Positions 52,784 to 63,094 are shown, numbered from the stretch's first letter. The stretch is DNA of 64,000 nucleotides from Maricurvus nonylphenolicus (GCF_042854845.1 NZ_AP031498.1:2728001-2792000); one strand, 5' to 3'. Numbers and translations are program-made. The notes: generated from the sequence alone by a model not told the origin.

Positions 52784-54169
52784 TTATTGTTCGGATTCTG
52801 AACTATCAGTATCAGGTTTACTATCAGTTTCACGATAGCGCTGCCACGGGCTTTGCCTGTCCAATTGCTTAAGGTGCTCAAGTTTTTCCCTGATTCTGAT
52901 TTCAAGACCACGGTCTACTGGCTGGTAGTAGTCGCGGGGCTCTAAATCTTCCGGGAAATAACACTCGCCTGCCGCGTATCCACCCTCCTCATTATGTGAA
53001 TATCGATACTCAGCCCCGAAATCCATGGATTTCATCAGTTCGGTGGGGGCATTTCGCAGATGTAGGGGGACATCGTGGCTAGGCTGGGCTTTTATATCCG
53101 CCATGGCCGAATTGAACGCATTATACACCGCATTACTTTTTGGTGCTGCAGCCAGGTAAATAATAGCCTGAGCGATAGCCAACTCCCCTTCCGGGCTGCC
53201 AAGGCGCTCTTGTGTCTCCCAGGCGTTCAGCGCAAGCTGCAAACCTCTAGGATCGGCATTGCCGATATCCTCGCTGGCCATACGTACCACACGCCTGGCA
53301 ATATAGAGCGGATCACAGCCGCCATCGATCATGCGACAGAACCAATAGAGCGCCCCATCGGGTGAGGAACCACGTACAGATTTATGCAGCGCTGATATCT
53401 GCTCATAAAACAGATCGCCGCCACGATCGAAGCGCCTGACATCTCCGGCCAACACCTCTTCCACAACAGATTTGCTGATCAACCGCTGACCATTTTGCTC
53501 TTCGGCCAGATCATTGGCTATTTCAAGCAGATTGAGGACTTTACGGCCATCACCATCGGCTGCCAGCGCCAGCATATCCAGCAGTTGCTCATCTATGTCG
53601 ATGTCAGAATCACCCAGGCCTCGCTCATTATCTTCAAGCGCCTGGCGAGCCATGGCTTTTAGCTGCTCTTGACTGAGACCTCGCAGCACGTAGACCCGGC
53701 TACGACTTAAAAGCGCATTGTTGAGGGAAAATGACGGATTCTCGGTCGTCGCTCCAATAAAAATGACCGTGCCATCCTCAACGTAAGGCAAAAAGGCATC
53801 CTGTTGCGCTTTATTAAAACGATGCACTTCATCGACAAAGAGGATGGTTTTTCGGCCGGACTGAATTTGCTGTTGTTCAGCCATTGCAACTGCAGCACGA
53901 ATATCTTTTACGCCAGCCAATACCGCTGAAATGGTTTCAAAGTGAGCATCCGTAATCTCGGCAATCATTTTTGCCAGAGACGTTTTACCGACACCCGGAG
54001 GACCCCAAAGAATCATTGAATGCAATTGTTGGCGCAAGATGGCCTCACGCAGGGGCTTGCCTTCTCCCAAGAGGTGTTCCTGACCAATATATTGATCAGG
54101 GTGCCGGGGCCGCATTCTGGCGGCCAGGGGTTGATATACCGGTTGCGGCGGAAAAAGGTCGTCAGTCAT
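52784..54169 (-). CDS. rarA: Replication-associated recombination protein A (RarA/MgsA)
   Basis: 461 residues, an AAA+ ATPase related to clamp loaders that acts at stalled replication forks. Walker A GPPGVGKT (56-63) and Walker B LFVDEVHRF (110-117) are clear, followed by the sensor regions and the C-terminal tetramerisation part. Its start overlaps the end of lolA by 8 bases, so the two are coupled. Confidence 0.95.
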   Translation of the reverse strand: MTDDLFPPQPVYQPLAARMRPRHPDQYIGQEHLLGEGKPLREAILRQQLHSMILWGPPGVGKTSLAKMIAEITDAHFETISAVLAGVKDIRAAVAMAEQQQIQSGRKTILFVDEVHRFNKAQQDAFLPYVEDGTVIFIGATTENPSFSLNNALLSRSRVYVLRGLSQEQLKAMARQALEDNERGLGDSDIDIDEQLLDMLALAADGDGRKVLNLLEIANDLAEEQNGQRLISKSVVEEVLAGDVRRFDRGGDLFYEQISALHKSVRGSSPDGALYWFCRMIDGGCDPLYIARRVVRMASEDIGNADPRGLQLALNAWETQERLGSPEGELAIAQAIIYLAAAPKSNAVYNAFNSAMADIKAQPSHDVPLHLRNAPTELMKSMDFGAEYRYSHNEEGGYAAGECYFPEDLEPRDYYQPVDRGLEIRIREKLEHLKQLDRQSPWQRYRETDSKPDTDSSESEQ

Positions 54170-54803
54170 CGACTAATACATCGGTACCGGGTGGGGCAGA
54201 AAACACAAACTGCTCGGCGGCAATTTCGGGGTTTAACTGGGTTGCAAGTAATGTGATATTGGTAACCTGCCCTAAGCTGTCGAGCAGTTGCATCGATTCA
54301 ATAATGCCGTTGCTAAAACTTAATGTCAGTTTTTCAAACAGAGCTTCATTGGCTCTTGGTAGTAACACAAAGTTCTCTCGGTTATCAGCACCTGCTTTTT
54401 GCTCAATGTCATAATGCAGATTAAAGTCGGCGATATTGCCAGACAGAATGGATACCGGGCTTTGCTCCAGCGTCTTGTCGATATTCTTGACTGTCACCTG
54501 CTCCAGATCGGGGTCGTATAGCCAAAGGTTTTCATCATTTGTAATCAGCAGCTGCTCAAATGGCCCCTGGGTATGCCAGTTAAGCTTACCGGGTTTTTGC
54601 AACCAAAACTGACCTTCACTCTCCTGTAATGTTTCCCCTTCAGCATCGATCAGTGATTGTGTAAACCGGCCACTCAGTGCATTCATTGGTTGTAATAATT
54701 GCTGCAAATTCTCACTGGCATTTGCGGCATAGGTGTTCGAGCTCAGCCAGAACAACGCGGTTAATACAAAAAAACCGGCTAGTCGTTGATTAAAGTTTGT
54801 CAT
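54162..54803 (-). CDS. lolA: Outer-membrane lipoprotein carrier LolA
   Basis: 213 residues with an N-terminal signal peptide. Periplasmic chaperone that receives lipoproteins from LolCDE and delivers them to LolB. The blocks SGRFTQSLIDAEGETLQESEGQFWLQKPGKLNW and the TDVLVDD end are typical. Sits between rarA and ftsK in the conserved order; its 3' end overlaps rarA. Confidence 0.93.
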   Translation of the reverse strand: MTNFNQRLAGFFVLTALFWLSSNTYAANASENLQQLLQPMNALSGRFTQSLIDAEGETLQESEGQFWLQKPGKLNWHTQGPFEQLLITNDENLWLYDPDLEQVTVKNIDKTLEQSPVSILSGNIADFNLHYDIEQKAGADNRENFVLLPRANEALFEKLTLSFSNGIIESMQLLDSLGQVTNITLLATQLNPEIAAEQFVFSAPPGTDVLVDD

Positions 54804-54818
54804 ACATTTACGTCCTGT

Positions 54819-54862
54819 AGTCTTCTACTTAATGCTTACGCGTAGCCTAGAGTAGAAAGACT
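54819..54862. repeat. Imperfect inverted repeat between ftsK and lolA
   Basis: AGTCTTCTACT (54819-54829) and AGTAGAAAGACT (54851-54862) are reverse complements apart from one bulged base. No T-tract, so it is at most a partial terminator or processing stem in the ftsK-lolA gap. Confidence 0.35.
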
Positions 54863-54881
54863 GAATAGCAACTTAATCGGA

Positions 54882-57269
54882 TTATCCTTTGGGTGGAGGC
54901 GGTGCAAGCACTTCTCGTTGACCATTAGGCCCCATACCAGATACGACGCCGGCCATCTCCATCGCCTCAATCAAGCGGGCAGAACGGTTATAACCGATAC
55001 GTAACTTACGCTGTACCGAGGAAATAGAGGCCTTACGGGTTTCGGTTACAAAGGCAACGGCCTCATCATAGAGTGCATCAGATTCACTATCGCCGCCCTC
55101 TTCCCCATCGCTGGCCAGGCCCGGAACAGGAATACTGTTGGCACTTTCATCGGTAATTTCATCGAGGTATTCAGGCTCGCCGCGGGCTTTCCAATCATTC
55201 ACCACATCCTGCACCTCGTCATCATCAACGAAGGCGCCATGAACACGGCTCGGCACATTGGTACCCGGAGCCAAGTACAACATATCACCATGACCAAGTA
55301 ACTGTTCTGCCCCACCCTGGTCAAGAATGGTTCGGGAATCGACTTTAGAAGAAACCTGGAAGGCAATACGCGTTGGCACGTTAGCTTTAATCAAACCGGT
55401 AATTACATCCACAGAAGGACGCTGGGTGGCCAAAATCAAATGAATACCAGCAGCACGGGCTTTTTGTGCAATACGAGCAATCAACTGTTCGGCTTTTTTG
55501 CCAACAGTCATCATCATGTCGGCGAATTCGTCGACAACAATAACAATCGACGGTAACGGCTCAAGATCGGGCGCTTCGGCAACCTCAGCACCTGCCTCAA
55601 AGTTTTCTTCCGGTACAAACAGCGGATCTTTTAATGGCTCGCCTGCCTTAATGGCATCTTCAACTTTACGGTTAAAGCCCGACAGGTTTCGCACACCGAA
55701 AGCGGCCAATAATTTATAGCGGCGCTCCATCTCGCCCACACTCCAACGCAGAGCGTTGGCGGCATCATTCATATCGGTAATGACCGGCGATAACAAATGC
55801 GGGATACCGTCATAAACCGAAAGCTCAACCACCTTCGGATCAACAAGAATCAGTCGAACATCCTTGGGTGTAGACTTGTACAGCAGACTTAACAGCATAC
55901 AGTTAACACCAACCGATTTACCCGAACCGGTAGTACCCGCAACCAGCAAGTGTGGCATTTTGGCAATATCGGCCGTAATAGGCTGACCGGCGATATCATG
56001 GCCAAGTGCAATCGTTAATGGCGACTTTGAAGACTCGTAAACAGAAGAGGCTAATACCTCACGCAAGCGAACCATTTCACGGTGTTCGTTAGGAATCTCA
56101 ATACCCACTACGGATTTACCGGGAATAATTTCCACTACACGTACACTGACTACTGCCAGGGAACGGGCCAAATCTTTTGCCAAGCCTGTAATGCGGCTGG
56201 CTTTTACGCCCGCTGCGGGCTGTAATTCAAAGCGGGTAACAACAGGCCCCGGCATAACCGAAACCACTTCCGCTACAACACCGAAGTCCTTGAGTTTTAA
56301 CTCCAGCAACCGTGACATGGCCTCAAGGGATTCTTCAGAGAAACTTTTCTCACTGCGCTCATCAGCTGGCGCCAATAGTTCAAGCTTAGGCAGCTCTCCG
56401 GTAACGGGCGTGTCGAACAAAGAAGTTTGTTTTTCCTTTTCCACCCGTGGGCTGGGTTTAGCTTTCTTCGGCGGTGGCGTAATTTTAGGCGGTGTGCGTT
56501 TGGCTTCTTTTTTAACCTGCTTTTCAAGCGCCTGGTGTCTGGCTTTTTGAATTTCCTGAGCCTGCTGCTTTTCTTTCTGTTCTTTGCGCTTGTTTTGCCA
56601 GTGTTGCTGGATGCGCTCGATAGTTTGCAGGGTTAAACGCCCGGTATTATCCATTAGGGCAAGCCATGACAGATCGGTAAACACCGTCAGGCCAAATAAA
56701 AATGTCGCCAGCAGTAGCATCATGCCGCCGGTATAACCGAAAGCGGTTTCTACCGCATTGGCAACACTGGCCCCCAGAACACCGCCATGAGAGAACGGCA
56801 GGTCTCCAGCAACATGCTCAATGCTGTAACCGTAATTAAGGCTAGTGATACCGGTACCGGCCACCATAATCAAAATAAAACCAACCGATCGAAGCGCAAA
56901 CAGTACGCCATCAAACGGTTGATTTCGGCTGCGCTCACGGAAAACCAGCCAGGCGCGATAAGCAATCAACAGTGGAAATAAATAAGCCAAGTAACCAAAC
57001 AGCGCTAAAAACACATCGGCTAACCAGGCCCCTGTTGGCCCACCGGCGTTACTGACACTTTCGCCGCTGCCGGTTTTCGACCAGCCAGGATCACTGCTAC
57101 TGTAGGTAACCAGCGCCAACATAAGATATGCACAGATAACAACCAGACCTATCAGGGCACCTTCTTTTAAGGTCCTGACCAGGAAACTCGGTTCTACGTG
57201 TGCAGGTTGACTTTGGTTTTTGCGACTAGAGCTCTTGCTGGCCTTTGCCGTGGCATCCGTGGATTTCAA
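54882..57269 (-). CDS. ftsK: DNA translocase FtsK
   Basis: 795 residues. Four or five N-terminal membrane helices anchor it at the division septum; a Lys/Pro/Glu-rich linker (about 230-290) follows, then the motor domain with Walker A GTTGSGKS at 445-452 and the later DEFADMM Walker B, and the C-terminal winged-helix gamma domain (about 730-795) that reads KOPS sites. It pumps DNA toward dif at the end of replication. Compared with E. coli (about 1329) the linker is short, as in many bacteria. Confidence 0.96.
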   Translation of the reverse strand: MKSTDATAKASKSSSRKNQSQPAHVEPSFLVRTLKEGALIGLVVICAYLMLALVTYSSSDPGWSKTGSGESVSNAGGPTGAWLADVFLALFGYLAYLFPLLIAYRAWLVFRERSRNQPFDGVLFALRSVGFILIMVAGTGITSLNYGYSIEHVAGDLPFSHGGVLGASVANAVETAFGYTGGMMLLLATFLFGLTVFTDLSWLALMDNTGRLTLQTIERIQQHWQNKRKEQKEKQQAQEIQKARHQALEKQVKKEAKRTPPKITPPPKKAKPSPRVEKEKQTSLFDTPVTGELPKLELLAPADERSEKSFSEESLEAMSRLLELKLKDFGVVAEVVSVMPGPVVTRFELQPAAGVKASRITGLAKDLARSLAVVSVRVVEIIPGKSVVGIEIPNEHREMVRLREVLASSVYESSKSPLTIALGHDIAGQPITADIAKMPHLLVAGTTGSGKSVGVNCMLLSLLYKSTPKDVRLILVDPKVVELSVYDGIPHLLSPVITDMNDAANALRWSVGEMERRYKLLAAFGVRNLSGFNRKVEDAIKAGEPLKDPLFVPEENFEAGAEVAEAPDLEPLPSIVIVVDEFADMMMTVGKKAEQLIARIAQKARAAGIHLILATQRPSVDVITGLIKANVPTRIAFQVSSKVDSRTILDQGGAEQLLGHGDMLYLAPGTNVPSRVHGAFVDDDEVQDVVNDWKARGEPEYLDEITDESANSIPVPGLASDGEEGGDSESDALYDEAVAFVTETRKASISSVQRKLRIGYNRSARLIEAMEMAGVVSGMGPNGQREVLAPPPPKG

Positions 57270-57553
57270 GTTGTTACAACCCCAAACTGTTGTTTTTATC
57301 CCTCTATTCTACTGTTCAAGCGGTACCCTGTACTAGAGGCCGTCACAAGAATTCAAAACCTCGCCTGACTTACCAGCAAAATGACCATTAAACAGTCAAA
57401 ATATACCTCTCATAAGTGGTACATATAGGCTTAATTGATGATTTCTACTACCGTAATTGTTTCCGCTCGCCTATTATTGGCGCCTTGGAATTCGACCCAA
57501 CACGGATGCGCCCGGTCTCGAGGCAGCATTGATAGGAATTAGGATTTATATCT

Positions 57554-58498
57554 ATGAGTGATCCGCAGCACCATCGCCTGATTATTCTGGGCTCAGGCCC
57601 TGCAGGCTACACAGCCGCCATTTACGCCGCGCGCGCTAACCTCAACCCTGTTGTTATTACTGGCATGCAGCAAGGTGGCCAGCTGACCACCACCACTGAA
57701 GTTGAAAACTGGCCAGGCGGTATTCCCGAGCTTCAAGGCCCGGACCTGATGGTGCAAATGCAACAACACGCCGAGCGTTTTGATACCGAGATTATTTTTG
57801 ACCACATCGGTGAAACTGACCTCAGCCAGCGTCCCTTCGTGCTAAAAGGCTCAAACACCTATACCTGTGACGCTCTGATCATCGCTACCGGTGCCTCAGC
57901 GCAGTACCTTGGCCTGCCTTCTGAAGAAGCCTTTATGGGTAAGGGTGTTAGCGCCTGCGCTACCTGTGACGGTTTCTTCTACCGCGGTCAGAAAGTCGCC
58001 GTAGTTGGTGGTGGTAACACCGCGGTAGAGGAAGCGCTGTACCTGTCCAACATCGCCAGCGAAGTCACTCTGATTCATCGTCGTGACAAGTTGCGCTCAG
58101 AAAAAATCCTGCAAGACAAGATTCTTGAGAAGGCCGAAAACGGCAATATCAATATCATTTGGAATCACACCCTGGATGAAGTACTGGGTGATGACTCCGG
58201 TGTTACAGGGCTGCGTCTTAAAGCAACCCAGGATGATTCCACTCAGGAAATTGATGTTGCCGGTGTCTTTATTGCCATTGGACACAAGCCAAATACCGAT
58301 ATCTTTGAAGGTCAGCTGGACATGAAAGATGGCTACATCACCATCAACAGTGGTTTAAATGGCAATGCCACCGAAACCTCTGTAGCCGGTGTTTTTGCCG
58401 CAGGTGACGTTGCCGACAATGTATACCGCCAAGCTGTTACTTCCGCTGGTGCCGGCTGTATGGCTGCACTGGACGCCGAGAAGTACCTGGACGAGTAA
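57554..58498 (+). CDS. trxB: Thioredoxin-disulfide reductase
   Basis: 314 residues. The FAD motif GSGPAGYT (13-20), the redox pair C135-A-T-C138 and the NADP-binding GGGNTAVEEAL block mark low-molecular-weight TrxB, which reduces thioredoxin with NADPH. Divergent from ftsK across 284 bases, with TAGGA near the start. A strong terminator follows at 58531. Confidence 0.96.
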   Translation: MSDPQHHRLIILGSGPAGYTAAIYAARANLNPVVITGMQQGGQLTTTTEVENWPGGIPELQGPDLMVQMQQHAERFDTEIIFDHIGETDLSQRPFVLKGSNTYTCDALIIATGASAQYLGLPSEEAFMGKGVSACATCDGFFYRGQKVAVVGGGNTAVEEALYLSNIASEVTLIHRRDKLRSEKILQDKILEKAENGNINIIWNHTLDEVLGDDSGVTGLRLKATQDDSTQEIDVAGVFIAIGHKPNTDIFEGQLDMKDGYITINSGLNGNATETSVAGVFAAGDVADNVYRQAVTSAGAGCMAALDAEKYLDE

Positions 58499-58530
58499 TT
58501 TACGTCCACAGACCTTAATGGTTATTATCA

Positions 58531-58552
58531 GGGGGCCTTAGGCCCCCTTTTT
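58531..58552 (+). terminator. Intrinsic terminator of trxB
   Basis: GGGGGCC, loop TTA, GGCCCCC, then five T. Confidence 0.93.
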
Positions 58553-58579
58553 CGTGTCCCGCTTTTTATTGAATGGATT

Positions 58580-59278
58580 ATGCTAAACCTGACCTGGCTC
58601 GAAGACGACGACATAAGCTTTCCTCCCTTAGAGCTGGCTCTAGAAGAACCCAATGGACTGCTCGCTGCAGGTGGTGATTTAAGCCCTGAGCGGCTTATTT
58701 ACGCCTATTCCCAAGGTATTTTTCCCTGGTATGAGGAAGGACAGCCACCACTGTGGTGGTCGCCCTCTCCTCGCCTGATACTTCTACCTGAAGAGCTGCA
58801 CATCCCTCGAAGCCTGGCTAAAACCCTGCGCAAAGGCATATTTCGCTTTAGCGCTGACACGGCATTTGAAGAGGTTATCCGAGCCTGTGCAGAGCCAAGA
58901 GACGACGGTATGGGCACCTGGATAACTGAAGACATGATCGAGGCCTACTGCCAACTGCACCAACTGGGATTTGCCCACAGCGTCGAGACCTGGCTGGACG
59001 GAGAGCTGGTCGGTGGTTTCTATGGCATTCAGCTGGGTCAAGCCTTCTTCGGCGAATCCATGTTCGCCCGTTATAGCGATGCCTCAAAAGCCGCCTTTGT
59101 AATAGGCGTTGAACACCTTGAGAGCCAGGGCTGTCGCCTTATTGACTGCCAGATAACCACCGAGCACCTGGTTAGATTTGGCGCCAAGGAAATCGATCGC
59201 GGCCAATTTCGTGAATTACTGATAGACTGTATAAAGGAGCTATCCGCTACACGGACATGGCACATACAGGATTGCTGA
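58580..59278 (+). CDS. aat: Leucyl/phenylalanyl-tRNA-protein transferase Aat
   Basis: 232 residues. Adds Leu or Phe from tRNA to N-terminal Lys or Arg, creating a primary N-degron. The blocks NGLLAAGGDLSPERLIYAYSQGIFPW, WWSPSPR and GGFYGIQLGQAFFGESMF are family signatures. Followed 12 bases on by the second transferase gene. Confidence 0.96.
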   Translation: MLNLTWLEDDDISFPPLELALEEPNGLLAAGGDLSPERLIYAYSQGIFPWYEEGQPPLWWSPSPRLILLPEELHIPRSLAKTLRKGIFRFSADTAFEEVIRACAEPRDDGMGTWITEDMIEAYCQLHQLGFAHSVETWLDGELVGGFYGIQLGQAFFGESMFARYSDASKAAFVIGVEHLESQGCRLIDCQITTEHLVRFGAKEIDRGQFRELLIDCIKELSATRTWHIQDC

Positions 59279-59290
59279 GGTTTTCTGGCA

Positions 59291-59998
59291 GTGAGTGATC
59301 TTTCCAATATTCGTCTCTTTGCGACCCATCCGCATACATGCAGCTACCTGCCAGATGAACAGGCAACGACAATCTTTGTCGACCCCAATACCGAGGTTGA
59401 TGCCAACCTCTATAGCCGCTTATCGGAGATGGGGTTTCGCCGCAGCGGCGGCCATCTATACCGACCCCAGTGTGAGAGTTGCCAGGCCTGCATTCCTGCC
59501 CGCATACCGGTCAATTTGTTTAAAGCCAATCGGCGCCAAAAACGCTGCTGGAATCGTAATCAGGACCTTATCATCACCGAAGCCTCACATATCGGCACTG
59601 ATGAACACTACGCGCTCTACGACCTCTATATACGTCAGCGTCACGCCGATGGCGATATGTACCCCCCGTCTCGTGAACAGTTTGACGCCTTTTTAACGGA
59701 TGAATGGGGAGTCACCCGCTTTCTGGAGTTCCGCCTGGGCGACCGTCTAATTGCCGTAGCCGTCACAGACTGCATGGATAATGGTTATTCTGCGGTTTAC
59801 ACCTACTTTGACCCCGATGAATATCGACGTAGCCTGGGTGTTTACGCCATTCTTTATCAAATTGAAAAGGCCAAACAGGCAGGATTAAATGCGCTCTATT
59901 TAGGCTACTGGATCAAAAACTGCCAGAAAATGTCCTATAAAACCGACTACCGCCCACTGGAAATTCTGGTGCAAAACCGCTGGATCAGGGTTAACTGA
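59291..59998 (+). CDS. bpt: Aspartate/glutamate leucyltransferase Bpt (Ate-like)
   Basis: 235 residues. Bacterial relative of eukaryotic ATE1 that transfers Leu to N-terminal Asp and Glu. GTG start. The cysteine pair C55-x2-C58 region (CESCQACIPARIP) and the closing YLGYWIKNCQKMSYKTDYRPLE block are diagnostic. Forms an operon with aat. Confidence 0.95.
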   Translation: MSDLSNIRLFATHPHTCSYLPDEQATTIFVDPNTEVDANLYSRLSEMGFRRSGGHLYRPQCESCQACIPARIPVNLFKANRRQKRCWNRNQDLIITEASHIGTDEHYALYDLYIRQRHADGDMYPPSREQFDAFLTDEWGVTRFLEFRLGDRLIAVAVTDCMDNGYSAVYTYFDPDEYRRSLGVYAILYQIEKAKQAGLNALYLGYWIKNCQKMSYKTDYRPLEILVQNRWIRVN

Positions 59999-60127
59999 TC
60001 AATTATTCACCCTAGGGCCTTGGCTCGCCTGAGGTTTTCAGGCACAATTCACGCCTTTCTAAATCCGGGCATTGCTATTTGCACGGTGTTTATTCGCATT
60101 ATTTAGCTTGTTGAGGACCTTGCCCGA

Positions 60128-60346
60128 ATGGCAAAAGAAGATCACATTGAAATGGAAGGCGAAGTTATTGACTCTCTTCCAAACACGACTTTCCGCGTAA
60201 AATTGGAAAATGGCCACGTTGTAACCGCTCATATTTCCGGCAAGATGCGCAAGAACTACATCCGTATTCTGACGGGTGACAAGGTCAAGGTTGAACTGAC
60301 CCCATACGATCTGAGCAAAGGTCGCATTACCTACCGCGCACGCTAA
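60128..60346 (+). CDS. infA: Translation initiation factor IF-1
   Basis: 72 residues, an OB-fold protein that binds the ribosomal A site during initiation. The sequence MAKEDHIEMEGEVIDSLPNT and the RKNYIRILTGDKVKVELTPYDLSKGRITYR end match IF-1 almost residue for residue. Confidence 0.98.
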   Translation: MAKEDHIEMEGEVIDSLPNTTFRVKLENGHVVTAHISGKMRKNYIRILTGDKVKVELTPYDLSKGRITYRAR

Positions 60347-60394
60347 TCGCGTCAAGCTCGATAAGGTAATTAAGCTGGAAGAAAATACTCCAGC

Positions 60395-60422
60395 AAAAAA
60401 AGAGGCAGCCTAGGCTGCCTCT
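60395..60422 (-). terminator. Terminator overlapping the clpA stop codon
   Basis: AGAGGCAGCC and GGCTGCCTCT (10-bp arms, loop TA) with a minus-strand run of seven T. The stem includes the last codons and stop of clpA. Confidence 0.88.
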
Positions 60423-62683
60423 ATTGCTATATCCAGTTCGTCGTTGTCGACCGTTACGGTCACTACCCCGCCATTACTCGATAAATCCCCAAACAGAACC
60501 TGCTCAGCCAACGGTTTCTTAAGCTTTTCTTGGATCAGACGTGCCATTGGGCGTGCGCCCATTTTTTCGTCATAACCATTAACTGCCAGCCACTCACGCG
60601 CTTCATCTTCAACATTCAGCGTAACCTGCTTGTCATCCAGCTGCGCTTGCAGTTCCACCAAGAATTTATCAACCACAGTTTTAATCACATCGAGCGACAA
60701 ATTACCAAACTGAATAATCGCATCGAGACGGTTGCGGAATTCAGGGGTAAACATTTTCTTGATGGCTTCCATACCGTCAGTTGAGTGATCTTGCTTGGTA
60801 AAGCCAATGGAACGGCGGCTCATGTCCTGAGCACCGGCATTGGTGGTCATAATCAGAATGGCATTGCGGAAGTCCGCCTTACGACCATTGTTGTCTGTCA
60901 AGGTGCCGTGATCCATAACCTGCAGCAGCAAGTTATAAACTTCGTCGTGAGCCTTTTCGATCTCATCAAGTAAAATCACACTGTGCGGATGTTTTGTTAC
61001 CGCATCAGTCAGTAAACCGCCCTGATCGAAACCCACATAACCGGGAGGTGCACCAATTAAACGCGATACGGTATGACGCTCCATATACTCGGACATATCG
61101 AAGCGAATCAACTCAACGCCCATCGACTTGGCAAGCTGACGACAAAGCTCCGTTTTACCGACACCGGTTGGCCCTGCAAACAGGAATGAGCCGATAGGTT
61201 TGTCGGCAACCGCCAAACCAGCACGAGACAATTTGATAGATGTCGACAAGGCTTCGATGGCTTCTTCCTGACCGAAGACAGTCATATTCAGATTTTCATC
61301 GAGACTACGCAACTGCTCGCGATCGGAAGACGAAACACTCTTCGGTGGAATGCGCGCAATCTTGGCAACGATATTTTCAATATCACCAACACCAATAACT
61401 TTTTTACGCTTATTGACTGGCTGTAATTGTTGATAGGCACCGGCCTCATCAATGACATCAATGGCTTTATCCGGCATAAAGCGCTCAGTGATATAGCGAT
61501 CAGACAATTGTGCAGCCGCTCGTAATGCCGTATCGGTGTAACGCAACTTGTGATGATCTTCGAAACGACTCTTCAGGCCTTTCAAAATCAAATAGGTGTC
61601 TTCAACATTTGGCTCGTTGACATCAATTTTCTGGAAGCGACGAGACAGAGCGCGATCCTTTTCAAAGATTCCGCGATATTCCTGAAAGGTGGTTGAACCC
61701 ACACAGCGTAGCTCACCCGAAGTCAGCAGTGGTTTGAGCAGGTTCGAGGCATCCATAACACCGCCGGATGCAGCACCGGCACCAATAATGGTGTGAATCT
61801 CATCGATAAACAGAATTGCACCAGGCTGTTTTTTCAATTCAGCCAACAGCCCTTTGAAACGCTTTTCGAAATCACCGCGATACTTGGTGCCGGCCAATAA
61901 AGAGCCAAGGTCGAGGGAGTAGACGACACTGCTATTAAGCACCTCGGGAACTTCGCCATCGACAATTCGCTTGGCCAGACCTTCGGCAATGGCTGTTTTA
62001 CCAACACCGGACTCACCCACCAATAATGGATTATTTTTACGTCGACGAGTGAGTACTTGGCTGACCCGCTCAACTTCCAGTTTACGCCCAACCAAAGGAT
62101 CAATGCGCCCCAGCATAGCCTCTTCGTTAAGATTGGTCGCATAAGCCTCAAGAGGGCTCTGACTGGGAGACTCGCCGCCTATACCACCTTCATCATCGTG
62201 AGTTTCATGGCCGGGTTCTTCAGCATGACCATGTTCGGTTGGACCGGCAACTTTGGATATGCCATGAGTGATAAAATTAACAACGTCGATACGAGCGATA
62301 CTTTGCTGTTTAAGGTAGTAAACCGCCTGACTTTCCTGCTCACTGAAAATAGCCACCAGTACATTAGCGCCAGTAACTTCTTTCTTACCCGAGGACTGAA
62401 CGTGGAATACCGCTCTCTGTAGGACTCGCTGAAACCCTAAGGTTGGTTGAGTCTCCCTGTCCGTATCTGACTCAGGTATGAGCGGAGTCGTAGAGTCGAC
62501 GAACTCAATAAGGTCCTTACGGAGAATGTTGAGATCGGCGCCACATGCCCTCAGCACATTTGCCGCTGATTCGTTATCTATTAATGCCAAGAGCAAGTGC
62601 TCAACCGTCATAAATTCATGACGCTTGGAACGTGCCCCTTTGAAGGCGAGATTCAAGGTAACTTCTAAGTCTTTGCTTAGCAT
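60410..62683 (-). CDS. clpA: ATP-dependent Clp protease ATP-binding subunit ClpA
   Basis: 757 residues, the double-AAA+ unfoldase partner of ClpP that receives N-degron substrates from ClpS. N-domain (1-150), first ATPase GESGVGKTAIAE, second ATPase GPTGVGKTEL, and DMSEYMERH of the second module. It is followed upstream (5' side) by clpS, and by the shared terminator at its stop. Confidence 0.97.
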   Translation of the reverse strand: MLSKDLEVTLNLAFKGARSKRHEFMTVEHLLLALIDNESAANVLRACGADLNILRKDLIEFVDSTTPLIPESDTDRETQPTLGFQRVLQRAVFHVQSSGKKEVTGANVLVAIFSEQESQAVYYLKQQSIARIDVVNFITHGISKVAGPTEHGHAEEPGHETHDDEGGIGGESPSQSPLEAYATNLNEEAMLGRIDPLVGRKLEVERVSQVLTRRRKNNPLLVGESGVGKTAIAEGLAKRIVDGEVPEVLNSSVVYSLDLGSLLAGTKYRGDFEKRFKGLLAELKKQPGAILFIDEIHTIIGAGAASGGVMDASNLLKPLLTSGELRCVGSTTFQEYRGIFEKDRALSRRFQKIDVNEPNVEDTYLILKGLKSRFEDHHKLRYTDTALRAAAQLSDRYITERFMPDKAIDVIDEAGAYQQLQPVNKRKKVIGVGDIENIVAKIARIPPKSVSSSDREQLRSLDENLNMTVFGQEEAIEALSTSIKLSRAGLAVADKPIGSFLFAGPTGVGKTELCRQLAKSMGVELIRFDMSEYMERHTVSRLIGAPPGYVGFDQGGLLTDAVTKHPHSVILLDEIEKAHDEVYNLLLQVMDHGTLTDNNGRKADFRNAILIMTTNAGAQDMSRRSIGFTKQDHSTDGMEAIKKMFTPEFRNRLDAIIQFGNLSLDVIKTVVDKFLVELQAQLDDKQVTLNVEDEAREWLAVNGYDEKMGARPMARLIQEKLKKPLAEQVLFGDLSSNGGVVTVTVDNDELDIAIEAA

Positions 62684-62713
62684 TCTTCGGTAACCTCTAA
62701 AGCAATTGCGCCT

Positions 62714-63094
62714 TTATTCTGAATCATCATCATTTTCAACAACTTCTATTTCACATAATAGCGGATGCTGGCTTTCGCGCGCGTACTGATTGACCTGCGC
62801 GGCCTTGGTTTCTGCAATATCACGAGTATAGATACCGCAGACCGCCTTTCCTTCTGTATGCACTTTGAGCATCACTCTGGTGGCTTGTTCCCTATCCATA
62901 TAAAAGAAGTGTTCTAGGATCTCGACTACGAAGTCCATCGGTGTATAGTCATCATTCAACATAACGACTTTGTACATGGGGGGACGCTTAAGTGCGGGTT
63001 TTTCCTCCTCTACCGCGAGCCCACCGTCGTAGTCAGGATCTTCGTCAATCCCGTCTTTACTTAATCTTAGTTTAAGATTTCTGATATTACCCAT
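62714..63094 (-). CDS. clpS: ClpS N-degron adaptor
   Basis: 126 residues; binds N-terminal Leu, Phe, Trp and Tyr and hands the protein to ClpA. Substrate-pocket region around VVMLNDDYTPMDFVVEILEHFF and the HTEGKAVCGIYTRDIAETK block are characteristic. An acidic N-terminal extension of about 40 residues is longer than in E. coli (106 residues total); a later start is possible. 30 bases before clpA, co-transcribed. Confidence 0.96.
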   Translation of the reverse strand: MGNIRNLKLRLSKDGIDEDPDYDGGLAVEEEKPALKRPPMYKVVMLNDDYTPMDFVVEILEHFFYMDREQATRVMLKVHTEGKAVCGIYTRDIAETKAAQVNQYARESQHPLLCEIEVVENDDDSE

